A DNA stretch of 64,000 bases from Elysia chlorotica (GCA_003991915.1 RQTK01000972.1:124280-188279); one strand, 5' to 3'. Positions 34,936-49,100 are shown, counted from the first letter of the stretch. Made by a program: numbers and translations. The notes: generated from the sequence alone by a model not told the origin.

Positions 34936-35469
34936 GCCTAGGCCTATAATTATAGTATATTTGGATTTCAAACCGTTTGTTAGTCCGTAAAAACTCCTGC
35001 ATATTAGCCTACATGATTACTGTGTATGATTAGAAATAGATCTGTTTCCCATAAAAAGAGTACATGTGTCCATTGGTATATTAAAATATATTGTTCCTCT
35101 AAGTATATAGGTTTGTGAATTGGTTTGCATTCTATGGAATTAAGAAATTCTGCATTTAGCTGCGGGACAGAACATGCCTCAAATTTCTAGAAGCTTGTTG
35201 GGCCTGACCTGAATGGAATTAATTTTTAATAAATAAATCTAAGTTCCCTGTGTTTACAACTTCAAACCCATCTTTATCGGTGACAATCAGACTACTTAAG
35301 TTCTTTATATCCAGTAGGGGTAGCCTAGACCAGTTACTAGTCTAGTACCATTAGCAGTGTATCTAGGTAGTTTGTGGTAGGTAGTCCTTAGCAAACATGA
35401 TAGCTGTGGAAATCTAGGATTTAGATATTTGTTCTGAAAAATTATTTCTCTCATTGCTTACACTTACAG

Positions 35470-35506
35470 ACCTGAAGTTGCAGATAGAACTACAAACTTT
35501 TTAAAC
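35470..35506 (+). other. B4GALT 5' UTR, possibly after an upstream non-coding exon
   Basis: A pyrimidine-rich tract ending cttacacttacag at 35469 looks like an acceptor just before the start codon. The true first exon may therefore be non-coding and lie upstream. Confidence 0.35.
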
Positions 35507-38500
35507 ATGACAATCTCTAATTATTTCAAGTGGCCCTCATGGCGATCAGAAAGTTTTAAAATCAGAGGTAACATGACCAAATGTCCTGGCTTAATTTGTG
35601 TGCGTTACTTTGCCATCCGGATTTTGTTTGTGATATATCTTGGGCTTGTTGTGTTTGCCCTTTTCAATCGCTGCAATCATTGTGTAGTTACACCACCTGA
35701 GAGCTTGATGGACAAATCAAAGGTGAAGGACTGGACAGATAATATGTGCAAACCAGATCTTCAAACGCTTGGTGAGGTTTATAAATTTAACAAGTTTAAA
35801 ACAGTAAATAAAGTAAATTAGCTTGTTACATTTGAAGCGGCAATTTTTTATCATAAAAATGGAATCAGTACTATTTTTTCTCAAACAATTTCACTGATTT
35901 AGGAAAAAATTTATAAAGCCAATCCTGTAATTTTTCCAAAAGTGACAGAGTTGCAAAAGCTCATGCCTATTGACTTCCTTTACACAGACAATACAGATTG
36001 ATCATACTTTTGATCCATGTGTCAAAGCTATCATCTGTGAACATACGTTTGGATCAGATTTAAAACTAATTGAAAAATGATGAATGCAATCGCATTTATA
36101 AATAAATATATCTTATCTTGTTTTTTAATGACTTTGCTAGATCGATCAAACTTTAAACCATTAGTTATTAAAATGACAACACCTAAAAACAGAATTTAAG
36201 TCAACCATGACCTTAAATTGAAATTCTTTTTTTTTTTACTTTTTCTTATAATTTTGAGATAGAGGAATATCTTTAAAGAGCAGTTGACCATACATAACAA
36301 ACTGATCGATTATTTTGATCTCTAGGTGTTCATTATGAAGTTGTTCAAGATCAGGCCGCAACATTTGAGGAAATCAGTGCAGCAAATCCACAAGTGAAAA
36401 GTGGGGGCAAGTGGTCCCCAAGCAACTGTAAACCATGGCAGAAGGTTGCTCTCATTCTGTGCTACAGAGACAGAGTGTGGCCTCTACAGCTCTTCCTCCA
36501 AAGAATTCATCCTATGCTTCAGGCACAGATGCTAGATTATCAAATTTTTCTGATAGAGCAGGTGAGGAACATTAAAAAAAAAATCTGTGCATTATCAATA
36601 CTATAGCTACTTTAAAAATGCATGTTATTAAGATAAAAATGAACCCAATAGGTTAGTCATAAAACAAAATTTTTGTTGACATTGTAAGTCAAGAATTAGA
36701 ATGTTAAAGGTCCCCATAACCCTTTAAGTATCAGTCCCCATTTAAAGTTTTTGGATGGTTGTTTTTGTCTATTTATATTAATCTTTCTTTATCATACTCT
36801 AATAAAGACAACTAAAATTGTAACAATGGAATAATGGACTCTCGTACAAGAAACATTACATTTTTGTGTTCTGCTGACTTTACTAATTTTAACAAATTAT
36901 GTTGTTATAAATATGTTTGTTATCATACTCTCTTCCTAAATTCTTCCTTTGAGTATTGCACTCAAGCTAATTATAATGTTACCAGCTAAGAGAGTAGTCT
37001 TGGTATTCCCACACTGGCTTTATGGGACAGCATTTAAAATGTACAGACTTTAACTATGTGATTCATCTTCAATATAGTCCAGTTGCTAACGGTGGACACA
37101 AAGAATAAGAAACCAAACCAAGCTTCAGAAGTGTCACTCAATGGTGATAATTTTGAACCTGGCGGCTACATTGTGAATTTAATGAATAAAAAATGCAATC
37201 TTTAACCAGATGAGAATCATAAAAAATAGAATTTGTGAAACAGAGAAACATACACGAAAACAAAGCATGAACATTTCTTTTTTGTGTTCTCTCCCTAGTC
37301 TGGTACAGGTCTCTTCAACAGAGGCAAACTCTTCAATGTTGGTTATTTAGAGGCCATGAAGCAAGGGCAGTTTGACTGTATTGTCTTCCATGACGTGGAT
37401 CTGATTCCGGAGGATGATCGTAACCTGTACATGTGCAATGATCATGCTCGTCACTTAGTCACTGCAGCAGATCACCATAGATTCCAGTAAGTTTATAATG
37501 AAATTGTGGGTTATTATAAAGGAACACTCAGCAATTTCAATATTTGTTATGTTTTTAGAGCTTTTATTTCATTATTCATGTAATAATTTAATGGTAAATA
37601 TCAACCCTTTACCCATTCAAATTTCCTTCAATACATTTTCAGCAATAAATGCAATTTGAAAATATCAAATAAGCTGCTATAAAGCTTTATTATTATGGTT
37701 TTGTGAAATTGATATGATGCAGACGATGAACTCTTCATTCTGTTTGCCTATTTAGAGACTTGTAGGTTGAAGACGGTGAAAGAAAAGTAACCCTGGCTGT
37801 AGAGAAACAGCTTATTATTTGCATAATTGACCAAATTATCAGCAGTTTGTATCATTGTCTTATCATTGAAATAGAAATATATTTTCTGTTTTGAAATCCC
37901 CAACATGTAATCATATAATCCTAACATGCATGTATTTATTTAAGAATAAATGTTTGGGTAATCTCACCATATATTCCTTTATAAACAGCCTAAATAAAAA
38001 GGCCATTCAATTTATTTGTAAAAAATACATATTCAATTTTATATTTATGTCATTTCTATTTGCCTATTTAAAAGACCTGAAGATGGTAGATGATGCACTG
38101 GAGAAGTGAGATTGCCTCTAGTTTACCTCATTAGTACTGATGAACAGATTCTCATGTTTCTTTTGCAAACTTTCATTAAGAACAAAATCAATTCCTCTCT
38201 ACAGTTTGAGATACTACAACTACGCTGGTGGAGTGGTTGCAGTCAGCTCGCACAATTATAAACGTATCAATGGCTATGCCAACATTTACTGGGGATGGGG
38301 AAATGAAGACGATGATTTCTCTTCCAGGTAGTCCATTTCTTCTTCTTTTCGTGTTCTGTTTAATCTTAGTTGAGCTATTTGTGTGTGTGTGTGGTGAGAT
38401 ATATATAGATTTTTTGTTCTTATTGTTTTGATTTACCTATTTATTTTTTATTTTTGTTTTCAAATGGATACAAGGTGTCCCCCCCATTTTTTTCAAAGTA

Positions 38501-41131
38501 TTTAAAAAACACACACACACATTTTTTTCACGCTGTCAAAGTATTTTTTTTTTTTTTTACTGAAAGACGATTTTAATCTGTAGTCTTAACCAAAGACGTT
38601 TCGCATGTCTGTTTTTCAAGTAAACCTGAATTGCAACTTATCATTTATTTCAACTTTAGTGTTAAAATTCAAGTGTCATATTTTTATTTCAGTTTTCACT
38701 TTGTACTCTCTTGGAATGTTTTCTCACAGAATGACAGCCTCAAATATGTTGTTGACCCGTCCACCAACAGCTATTGGACGGTACCATTCTGTACCCCACA
38801 TGAAGATTTCTAGATTTTCAAAATCTGGGTAAGATTTAATCAGGAAGGAAGGAAGGAAAAAAAATGTATTCTTGTTTTGGATTATCAATCAGCTGTAAAT
38901 TCTAAGCTTCTTGTAATTTACCATTCATTCTGAAAGTTATGCAAACTTTTATTATTTTTCTTGTGTTTCGGGGAAACAATACAGTAGTGCTCAAATATAG
39001 CGGGACCTTGGAAGTAGCCCCGTTTTTTTTTCTATATAAGCTCTATAACCTGTGCGTTGCTATAACGGGGCAGGGACAGATTCAAACATGGATACAGCGG
39101 GAGAGTTTGAACGAGCTGTAGAGTTAGAATAAAGAATGGCATTGTTTTGTTTCCACGCCTTGGCCTAACCACAGCCGCGTGGGATGGGTTCATGGTTTGC
39201 ACTGCTAAAGTGCGGGACTAGGGGTGGGGAAGGGAAGAGAGGTTTGGGGGATAGGCTGAAAGCAGGCTGATGTCCGCGCATTGTAATGCGTAATGTTACA
39301 AATGTATCTTACCAGTCAAGACAGTGCGTGGCTGTGAGACAGAGAGGCACATTCTAGATCTACATGACCATAGGTACTAAGCCTAGCCTAAGTGAAAGCG
39401 AAGGATGATTGTCGACGTTAGTACACAAGTTGAACAACGCAAGAAAAAGAATGGCCATACTCGTAATCGATCGATTTGGGGAAAGCGAATGGGGTGAGAT
39501 GCGTTAGATCTATGTGTGTAGGGACATGGGCTAGGTGGAACTGCGGGCCCTGTATATTGTTCATTTCGTTACGATCCTTGATCTCGAAACACGCATTCAT
39601 GATTCACTCCTACTTTCTACTAGCTATGTACAAATACAATACAGAAGGCGAATTTTACGGCATTAATTCCTAATTTCTACTAGCTATACAATACAGAACG
39701 CAAATCTTACACGCCACTGAAGAAGAAGGTGGCTTCTAACAAAAGGAAATTTTTTCGATTGAAAAAAAGGCTGAAATAATCAACGAAGTTGACAGGAGGA
39801 AAAAAACGAAAGCCCAGATTTGCAGAGACTATGAGATTTCATCTGGTACCTTGTACACTTTTTTGAGAGATAAAGAATTGATCCTGTCAGCTATCAACTG
39901 AGGACAATTCAAACCAGACCAGTTTCATCAAAAGTGAAAAGTGTATTTAAAAAAAAACAAGAAGCAAACAAACAAAAAACAAAAACGAAAAAAAAAAAAA
40001 AAATTTGAAATAATAATAGTAATATAAAACAGTGCCAACGACCCAGTGGTCACGTTTATTTTATTGTTATGCAAGGGAGGTAATTTTGTTGATTTTAGTA
40101 ATTTTTCGCTAACTTTGCTTTCCTATTGCCGGAGCTTGCCTACAGCAGGACTTTTTTTCTGGGCCGGAAAATCCCGCTGTAGGCATGTTTTACTGTATTA
40201 TTATCATCTTAAGCTATGTAATCCTTTGCCCTTGATGACATTCTGTAGAGTTTGCTTTGTCAATCGTCCAACTTTAAAAAACTATTTCTATGTAATCATT
40301 GCTCTTTATCTTCGTATAGTGTATAATCTCTGACTCTGACACCATTGGTTCTTTTTTTCCAGCAACAGCTTATTTCTTGGTTGGAGACGGCGCTGGAAGT
40401 CAGATGGATTGAATGACCCTATAGGCATGGCATACACTGTTTTGGAAATCAAGGAGATGCCTTTGTTTACCCGTGTTCTTGTTGATGTTGGGGGTCCTCC
40501 AGACAACATGGATGATATTAGACGCACTCATCCAGAAGATGTCTCTTTATGGTGGTGGGTGTTTCAAATCAAAACATTTTTCAATATAAATGTATCATAT
40601 GCAGTATAGATTATTGATTTGACCAGATATTTAATCTCTTGAATGAAACCATGACCAAAGTTTCATTGAGTCTGATGTTACATACCAAGTCCACTGTAAA
40701 AGATTTCTCCATGGAATATGATAATTAAAAATGCTACTGCTATTTTTCGAATCTTTTAAACATGGTTCTTATTACTGGACGTTTTTTGCTCCCAAATTTG
40801 TATAAGATTTTACTTATTTTGTTAGACTTAGAGTATGCCTTCTTATCACTTCATATCAATCTGTATTAAGGAGTCGGTGGGTTGGTTTTTATTTCTTTCC
40901 ACGTTTTATGCACATCTTGCATTAAAAAATTAAGAAAAGTAAATTCATCTCGTATGCATGTTTGCTCATATACAGAGCTATTGTTCCTCTGTTGGCTATA
41001 AGAATTTAATTTTTTTTAAATTTTAGAAGTTTCCTGCAACTAGCTCATATTACACAAATAATTTTATAAAGCAATTGCTTTCAAGAATGTATCTTTTTCT
41101 TTCCAGGTTTCTCACCTACTTTTACCCTTAG
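35507..41131 (+). CDS. Beta-1,4-galactosyltransferase family glycosyltransferase (GT7), complete
   Basis: Seven exons: 35507-35771, 36326-36561, 37299-37486, 38205-38327, 38730-38828, 40363-40554, 41107-41131; 375 codons, all GT-AG and in phase. This is a type II Golgi protein: short cytosolic tail, TM about 34-53, stem, then the GT7 domain. Visible motifs are WSPSNCKPWQKVALILCYRDR (split around residues 120-140), LFNRGKLFNVGY, the metal-binding DVD at 199-201, YAGGV at 236-240, INGYANIYWGWG with EDDD (264-267, catalytic) and a final metal-ligand His294. Cys194 and Cys213 fit the conserved disulfide. The family adds Gal, or in some invertebrates GalNAc or GlcNAc, in beta-1,4 linkage to GlcNAc or Glc on glycoproteins or glycolipids. 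Tyr236 matches the donor-selecting Tyr of bovine B4GALT1, which favours UDP-Gal. The subfamily is unclear. The last donor is ambiguous (see findings). Met23 is an alternative start. Confidence 0.9.
38982..40195 (+). mobile_element. pogo/Tigger-like DNA transposon relic in B4GALT intron 5
   Basis: The ends are CAGTAGTGCTCAAATATAGC at 38982 and, inverted, CAGTAAAACATGCCTACAGC from 40195; they share CAGTA...AGCGGGA and both abut TA (38980-38981, 40196-40197). Inside, at about 39757-39900, a broken frame reads FSIEKKAEIINEVDRRKK then TKAQICRDYEISSGTLYTFL, which is the CENP-B/pogo N-terminal HTH of Tigger transposases. Stops precede and follow it and no DDE domain is seen, so the copy is inactive. 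The right end holds an internal 9-bp inverted repeat (gcctacagc/gctgtaggc). Confidence 0.8.
39757..39900 (+). pseudogene. Tigger/pogo transposase HTH fragment
   Basis: One frame from ttttcgattgaa to atcaactga encodes about 46 residues with the spacing of the psq/CENP-B-type helix-turn-helix (EKKAEIINEV...AQICRDYEIS..TLYTFL). In-frame stops lie directly before (about 39738) and after it. Confidence 0.7.
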
Positions 41132-43600
41132 AGAACAAGAAGTCTCATTTTCCACTTGGTCAGTGAAGTATTCAACATCATCAGCATGGTCATGAGAAAT
41201 CATTCATCATCCCTTCTGTTATCAGATGATTTTACAAATCACTGTGTACAAAGCAAGATTTGAAAAGTCAATTCAGTGCACCAAACAGCAGCCTGGCCTG
41301 ACAAAGTTGATATGTACAGGTGCCATTAGCTGTGAATGCCATATTTTGACTTGTACCAATGCAGGGAGTTACTTAAAACATTGAAATTGGAAAATGACAC
41401 TAAGTGTGAGAGAATAGTCGAGACAAAAAAAAAAATACCGAAAGTGATATTTCCATGTACATACTTTGAAAAAAATCAAGCTATTTTAACTTCATACATT
41501 TGTGTCTTGAAATAAAAGATCAGTAAGAATGAGAAATCTGATACTTAGAAATAATCAGTTGATATTTGTGTTTAGAAAGACAGAAAATTTTTGTGTGCAT
41601 TGAGTTATCTAAGGGAGTGTGTTTTTAAGGGAACAGTGAAAAAAATACCACTCTAAACTAAAATGATATGGTCAAAAGTTAAATTGAACTATTTATTACT
41701 TTCTTGTCTTTAATCAGATACTATGACTATTTCCACTTTTGACTCATACTTCTTTATTTTTGTTATTTCACATTCCATGAAGTGCCTGAGATCCTATGAT
41801 TTTATACTTTTTTACACATTGTCAAAGCTGTTAGATAGTGTAGTTGGTTGTACATAGTTTATATTATTACAAATATTTTGGTTGTGCTATAATTTATACT
41901 TCTTCAAGACCTATAGCTCTTACATTGGTTAAGTATGTTTTTTTTGTTATGGACTATGTTTAGGATTTTCAAGGAAACTATTCTATGTCCTTTTGGTCTC
42001 TTATCTTAACTTTTTACACACTATTATAAACTTTGTTGTAATGAAGCTTTACAATTTCGTCTTTAAAAAAAAAAAAAGCATTTGGTTGTTTTTTTAATAC
42101 TCTTTGACAATTATTAGTGTAGGTGTTGAATAAAAAAGAAACTTGATGTGTATTTCACTTTTCTTTTTATAGCGAATTTCTTGTACATAATATTTGTGGT
42201 TCCACATGATTTTATTTGTAAAGAGAAAAATACGATAGCATTTTTATTTATTCTTGTTTTGTATTAAAAACATTATTTAATGTTATTTATTCTTTGGATT
42301 TCCCCTCTTTTCTTACAGCTGAGAGTGCTTGAAGTTGAAAAAATAAACATGAAGTTGCATTTATACATCTATGTAAAATTATAATTTAATGTTTTAGTGT
42401 GCTTAACCTGAGTATTCAATTATGAAACTTCCATTGGCCGTCCTATGTGACCACAACAGCTCTTTTTTCCTGTCGTCCCATCTACTCTATATACAGTCTA
42501 ATCCTATGTTTTACAATATAGCCATTACTGTTGAGGCGTGCTGTGAAAGCAAACATAAGCCGTTGTTTCACACTAAATCTTTGTTACCATTACTTTTCTG
42601 AAGTACAATCCAATGTGTCCTAATATTGTTTTCTTGTTACCTCATTTTTTGTGCTAAATCCATTGCATTGTCTTTTCATACACTTAATTACCAATGTAGT
42701 TGAAAGGTCACCTTGACCATTTAAAAGGTTGGTGTTGCAAATTCATATACCGAGTTATTCCTCTGTTTACAAGAATTAACATTTGCAGTAAGCTAAATCT
42801 AGGGAACTATAACATTAACAGTTGTTTTTAAGATACCATTTACAGTGGGAATGGAAAATGTTTTTGATACGTTTAAAAGGTACCTTTACCTGTTTTAATT
42901 AACATTCAAAATGTGGCTCTTGTAATTGCTGACTAGTCCAAGAGCATGTTCCAGTCAACCTAACATGTTAAGTGGTAGTCACATACTGTTGTTTTATTTT
43001 ATAAAATCATAGCCATCTTTTCTATTGTATCTAGTTGCCTTGAAATGGTGAGTAGAGAAGATTTCATATGAATTCCATTGATAAGTGCATATAAAAGGGA
43101 TGTTACAGTTATTGAAGGCTGTCCAATGATTTTTAGCATCATTCTCATCTGATATCTTTAATGAGTTTCCTTTTTCATCTTGGTAAAACAAAAAGGCAAA
43201 CCATACCATCCTATAAACAAATACAAAACATTTTCATGATATTGTTTTTCCTTGTTACAATTGGTTTTTGCACAAACCCACCTTCAAAACTTTACAATAT
43301 CTCTTGACCTTCTGCATTAAAAGTTTGGGAGTTGCACCTACTCCAACTATGCTGTATATTTAAATTATATTTAGTGTGAAACTAATGAATATTGGCTGGA
43401 CAACTTTTAATTCAGGGATCCATGAGTGCAAAAGAAGAAACTCTACGGCTTTTATTTTGAAATTATATGATTTATGTAATACTAGCATGACTTGTTTGAA
43501 AAAGAGGAGTGAAAATACAATGTATTTGTGTATTTTGTTACGATTTATTATTGCTGTGATTAACAGATAATAAATTTTTCATTTTTTTTTTCCTTCTTTG
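41132..43600 (+). other. B4GALT 3' UTR and candidate poly(A) signals
   Basis: AT-rich non-coding sequence after the stop. AATAAA occurs at 41511-41516, 42129-42134, 42342-42347 and 43569-43574; which is used cannot be told. No ORF of interest. Confidence 0.45.
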
Positions 43601-43782
43601 TCACTTTGTTATATGTTTGCTTGAAAATGCCATAGTTTTAATCTACCTGTGAACTTTTTTAAAAGCCTGAATTTTTCTGATGGCTTTTAGTCTCATATAA
43701 AAGATTAATTGTGAAGTTCCTTGTTCTATGAATTTTTCTGTACTTGTCTTGATATTATGAAAGCAACTCTGCACAAGTGCTA

Positions 43783-43956
43783 CCCTTTAATCCTAACCAA
43801 CCTTTTTACGCACAATTGTTATGTTTTTACTATTCAGAGAGATAAAGGAGTCACCGTTGCTACTAGTATAATGCATTAACTGTCTAGGACATCATGGGCA
43901 CAACATAGCCGTTGCCGTACTGACGTGCCGTAAAACAAACTCCTCACTCACTCACC
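43783..43956 (+). mobile_element. Short retroposon, family B, with a 14-bp target duplication
   Basis: The 174-bp insertion begins ccctttaatcctaaccaacc and ends ccgtaaaacaaactcctcac plus (tcac)n. Near-identical flanks (13 of 14) lie at 43769-43782 (ctgcacaagtgcta) and 43957-43970 (ctgctcaagtgcta), the mark of retroposition. A second copy lies inverted at about 61518-61690. No clear Pol III boxes were seen, so it may be the 3' part of a longer LINE or SINE. Confidence 0.75.
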
Positions 43957-43970
43957 CTGCTCAAGTGCTA

Positions 43971-46121
43971 AGTTGTGTTCATAATCCAAAGTTACTATTT
44001 AGAAGCACCTTCCTTACCTTCAGGCCTAAATTTTGTTTTGTTTTTGGGTTGATTTATAGAATCATTAGCATCATAAATATGAAGATTTTAAATAGGGATT
44101 CCCAGTGATTCAATTTAAACTGACTATAGTATGTGTGCGTTAAGTAAAGTAGGCTGGGCCTGCATCAGTATTTAAAGTTTTTGTAATTAGGTAATAAAGA
44201 AAATAATGTACTAAATATTTTTACATTTAGACAATACAGAGGGATTTCCCCTTTCCCAAATGTTATAACAATATTAAAATGTACCATGAATCGTTGACAT
44301 TCATACTTCATTTGCAATCGCCTTCCTAGAGTGAGGATTAACTCATTAATAAAAATGCAGCTGATTTTACTGAAGCAACCACTTTTCAGAAGACAAAAAT
44401 ACTTAAGAACATAACCATGAACAAATGAAATATTTAGAAGGTTTATTTATTGCTTATTAGCGCAAGTTGATTTTGGACTTGCACAGAGGTTTCTAAAATT
44501 AGCAAATAACTTATAAACGAGGATTAGATTTGATTTACAACAAAGACTCTCTTATGAGGATTAAGGATATACAAGTTAGAACACACCATACCAAGTTATT
44601 GTGTAAACTTGTACGCTTATCTTATTATCTATACATGTCAGGATTCTCAACATGATATAAATATGCCTCATAAGAAGAAAACTAAAACAGAACTGTCTTT
44701 CTGCAGGATCAGATCAAATTTGTGTAGAATAACAACTCAAAAGGGTAGATATTTAATTTGTATGAAAACTCATGAGCAATACATGTATAGTCCAAGGAGG
44801 TGAGAAACCAGCAAAATGAAAGGTAAAACGCATTAAAAGATTTAGAAGTAAAAAGTGAAACAAAATTGTAGCGGGTTGTCAAAATATTTATTACTACACA
44901 GTAGTGACAGGTATCTTTCCCTCAAATCTAAAATAAAATCTATTCTTATGATCGCCTCTGGTGATGTAGATGGTCATTAATTATGAAAGAAAGAGCAATG
45001 AAAATAATGAATTTCATAAACTGTAGTAAAAGATATCACAGGAAACTAATACAGTTTGAAATTATGCCATGTACACTTTCTTTAAAGCCCAGTGAGGTTA
45101 AAAAAAAAGGATCACTTTTACCTCTGCACTGCAAAGAGGATTTTGTGAAACAAACAGTAAAAAATACAATTTGTAAGCAAACAATAGCAGGTTGAGCAAT
45201 CATGAAATGAAAAAGTATACAGTCCAATCCATCATGAACAGTGGCAGATGAAGCAGTTTAAAACACTACACATTATGGAACTGCATATAAAGCATTTTTG
45301 TTAGTAAGGATAATAACAACATATTTTGTTTAATATTGTTCACAGCCATAAAACAAAAATCAAATAGATAGATAGAATTCAATGACCATCATGGTTTAAC
45401 AATAGACCAGGATCAGGTTGAACATAGAAAAATTATAAATTTTAAATAAAATACCATTGTGGGTTATTATGTTAAAATGCTGAGAAGGTGGGCCACTTAG
45501 CCAGTAGTATCACATTCTATTGACAGCTTAACTATGTAGTGTTTGGTTTAGAACATCCTATTGAAGTAGATCTCCTGAGAATAAAGTCTATATCTCAGTA
45601 CACAAATTTCAGGTAATTTTAAAAGCATATAACTGAGCAAATTATTTTTCAAGTGTTTGTTCATTTGCTCTGAGTCACAAACGTAGTAGACTACATGCAA
45701 TCTAGCATTCATGATAGAAAAAACAAATTTACTTCATTTGTGAATGAACAAAACATTTAAGTTGTGCTATTTGACTGAAAAAAAAAGAAGATATACAAAA
45801 AATTATACAGCATGCAAGAGTAAAACCCACACACACACACCAAGCATAGGAACTGGATGAAATTTCAATGCTCGAGGTTATCCTTAGAATTAAATTGCAT
45901 AAAGAAAACAAAAAAAAGAGCCATACTGTAAAAATATGCCTGGGTGTATTAATATCTGGTATCCTGTGTTTGCTCTAAGTCTAACGTCTAAGACAAAAAA
46001 AAAGCAGCATTTTCATAGTCATGCACAGTTCAAATCACTTTATCACAGAAAAATCAGATCTATCATTTCTGACTTGGTATAATCAGAGATTATCAGTATA
46101 ATTGCCATTTAAAAAATCTTT
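43971..46121. other. Convergent interval: DCAF6 3' UTR and intergenic DNA
   Basis: Candidate DCAF6 poly(A) signals (TTTATT on the plus strand) lie at 44887-44892 and 44442-44447. I see no other gene. The 3' UTR boundary is inferred only. Confidence 0.4.
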
Positions 46122-49100
46122 TCAATCCTGGTTGGAGGACTCTGGTGCTTGCCTCTGTTGCGCTGTTGAGCCACGACCTAAAAGGAGCAGAATATATTGT
46201 GATGTTATTCAAACTCATCTTTCCTTGATTGTATTGTATTAGTCTCTTAAAATTTTGTAAAACTATAAGACATAATCGTAAAACAATATAGGTAAAAATA
46301 GGTTGTTAGAGATATCAAATGGATGTTTTAAATAGCAGACAGATTCAGATGTTATATCCATTAGCAAAGTAGAGACCCCTTAGTCCTATAGGTATTAATG
46401 AATGATAATTGGCTGAACTCCCTGTTTATTATGATACAATGCATACATACTACCTAAGCTATATGAAAATGCAAGAGGAGTCCCAAACATTCCATCTAGA
46501 AAGTACAATCTTCAGTTCATGGACAACAGTGATGCAAAACATGTAGATGATTCTTAGTTGGTGGAGATTCATAATCATTAGTTACATTACTTCACTTTGA
46601 GAATTGTTTAAAAAAAAAACAACAACTTTTGTTTCAGCTTGCAGATAAAATACACCCTCGACTAGATGAACAGAATTATTTTAAAATTTATTGCTGACAT
46701 GTCCATGGAGTGTTTCCATGACCCACCTTAGATGTTTTAGAAACCTGAACTACCAAGGAGATCTGGAAATTTTGTTTCAACCTTGAATATCAGTATCTCA
46801 ATGTTATACAAATGTAAATTTGATTAAAAAAGAAACTAGAAAAAAAAAACCCACCACATATGATTGTGCAACAAATAAAAAGTATGAGCTATTGTTTTTG
46901 CATATCCAAGAAATTTGTATTAAATGCATTCATTACCATGAAGCAGAGGTATAATTGAAAAAGATGTAAGAAGATTAAATAAAAAACATACCATTGCGAA
47001 CCTGAGACAGAGAGGCCAGGATGCGAAGCATGAAAGCTGCTGGTACAGTCACTGTATCTCGAGTGACCTCCAGCATGCGCTCATTGCATTTTATTATCTG
47101 ATGAAATAAAATGAAGGATGATGTAATAAGTAAGGAAATTACGTAGATGGTAAATGAGTAAGGGATAACATAGGAGTTAAAACAGGTAAAAAGCACCCCA
47201 AAATCATAAAAGGAGTATACATCAGTGTATAAAAAAAAACATCAAAAGTGACATGGTGCTTGTTTATACATTGAAGGTGGAATTAATCACTCAATAAGAA
47301 TCAAAACTCACTTCTGCTGATTTCTCTTCATCAAATTGACTGTCTTCTTCTAATGGGCACCATATCTTTACATCATAATCGATACCACTAGATGCCAACA
47401 CTGAAAAAAAGAGATAGAAATTGGATAATTCAGCACATATTTAGGCACATATTATTCATAATCAATTTTAATGGAAGCAGGGAAAAAATATGTTCCAGAC
47501 CACATTCAACACACACGTATAACCAATTAAATTTTTTTTTATTACTAAGAACAATAGAAATATTTGAGAAAAAAAAATGAAGATTCAATTCATACATTTT
47601 GATGTCCATATTGATCCATATGAGCTTTATTTCATCTTTGCACCAGAGGCATGGGAAAATCAACAATGAACAAAAAACAATTTGGCATGGTTATGTTGTA
47701 AAAGATTAATATGTCTAAAACAGTTATTCCTATCACTCATTAGGTATAGTTGACTACACAAACAAGCATGTATAACTTTTCTTTACTGCTGTTTTCTACA
47801 AATTAAAATTAATATAAAAAGAAGAAAATGTTCGAAAAATTAGACTCTGCTCACAGATTTTCATGCCACATTACAATATGTTTTTGACTTGTAATAATAT
47901 GAGCTTCAATTCATATTGGTGGTGAGAGGTAGAAAACTTAACAGTAATAATATAAAAAAAAATTAATCGTGAAAGCATTTTGATGTAGGAACATTAATAT
48001 TGTCCATACCTGGCGAATAAGGATTTGGCTGAACACAGTTGACCACATGCTTATCAGCATTGAGGTACATAACTAGCCGACCAGTTTGTCTCTCCCAAAA
48101 CATGATCCTCCCACAGTCAGAGCCCGACATCACATATTCATCACCATAAAAGTTTGCCTCTTTGATCTATTTGTAATATAAAGAACATTCTGAGTATTTT
48201 TAAGTGACCTTTCTTTTACTTTACAACCATAAAAAGGCATTATAAAGAAGACAACAAGTAAACAATTAATTCAACTTGAATCACCCCCCCCCCCCAAAAA
48301 AAAAAAAAAAATTAAAAAAATCAAGTTGTAAAATTCATCCTGTGCCTAAAAGAAAAGATCACAAAAGCTCCATGTCAATCAATTTATTTATCAGAAAGTT
48401 AACACAACTTTTAACAGTTTTTACTTTGGAACTATACCTGATAAAAGCATTCTGGAGTTCCACAAGACATTGATCTATTATTTTATTTAGCATTTCTATT
48501 TATATATTCAAATACAACATTCGAATAAACCATCCTTTCAAACGCCCACAACACAAATTCTGATTAGCAAAAAGTAACAAAATAATATGATAATATGATA
48601 AATTTTACCACTGTTCGACAATTGCGATGTCCTGAGAATTTCATAAAAACCCTAGGCTGAGGCACATCTTTGATTCTGGCTTGTTCACGAGCCTCTCGTC
48701 TCTGACGGAACACTTCTTGGATTTTCTGAGCAGCTTTGCCCAATCGATCTTTATCTTGTTTCGTCCTTGAAAAAAGGTGTATAAAAGAAAATATAAAGTA
48801 GAATAGAAAAACCTTTGAATATCCAAATTAATTAGAAATAATGATCGTTGCTGAATAATTTCTATTGTAGTGGTATAAAAGTCTCTTTACAAGTAGTGAA
48901 ATCAAGGAAATTTCATAGACATCACCAAAGTTAAACATTTTTTAATAACTTTTTTCTTTTGGTTCCTTCATGAACAAAATTGTCTATATTTTATGTGTAA
49001 AATATCCACAGATTCATGGCTATAAATTATTGTGCATATGAAAAAAAATCCAACAGCTGAACAGTCTACTAGTTGTTGTGCTCTTTTATAACCTTAACAG

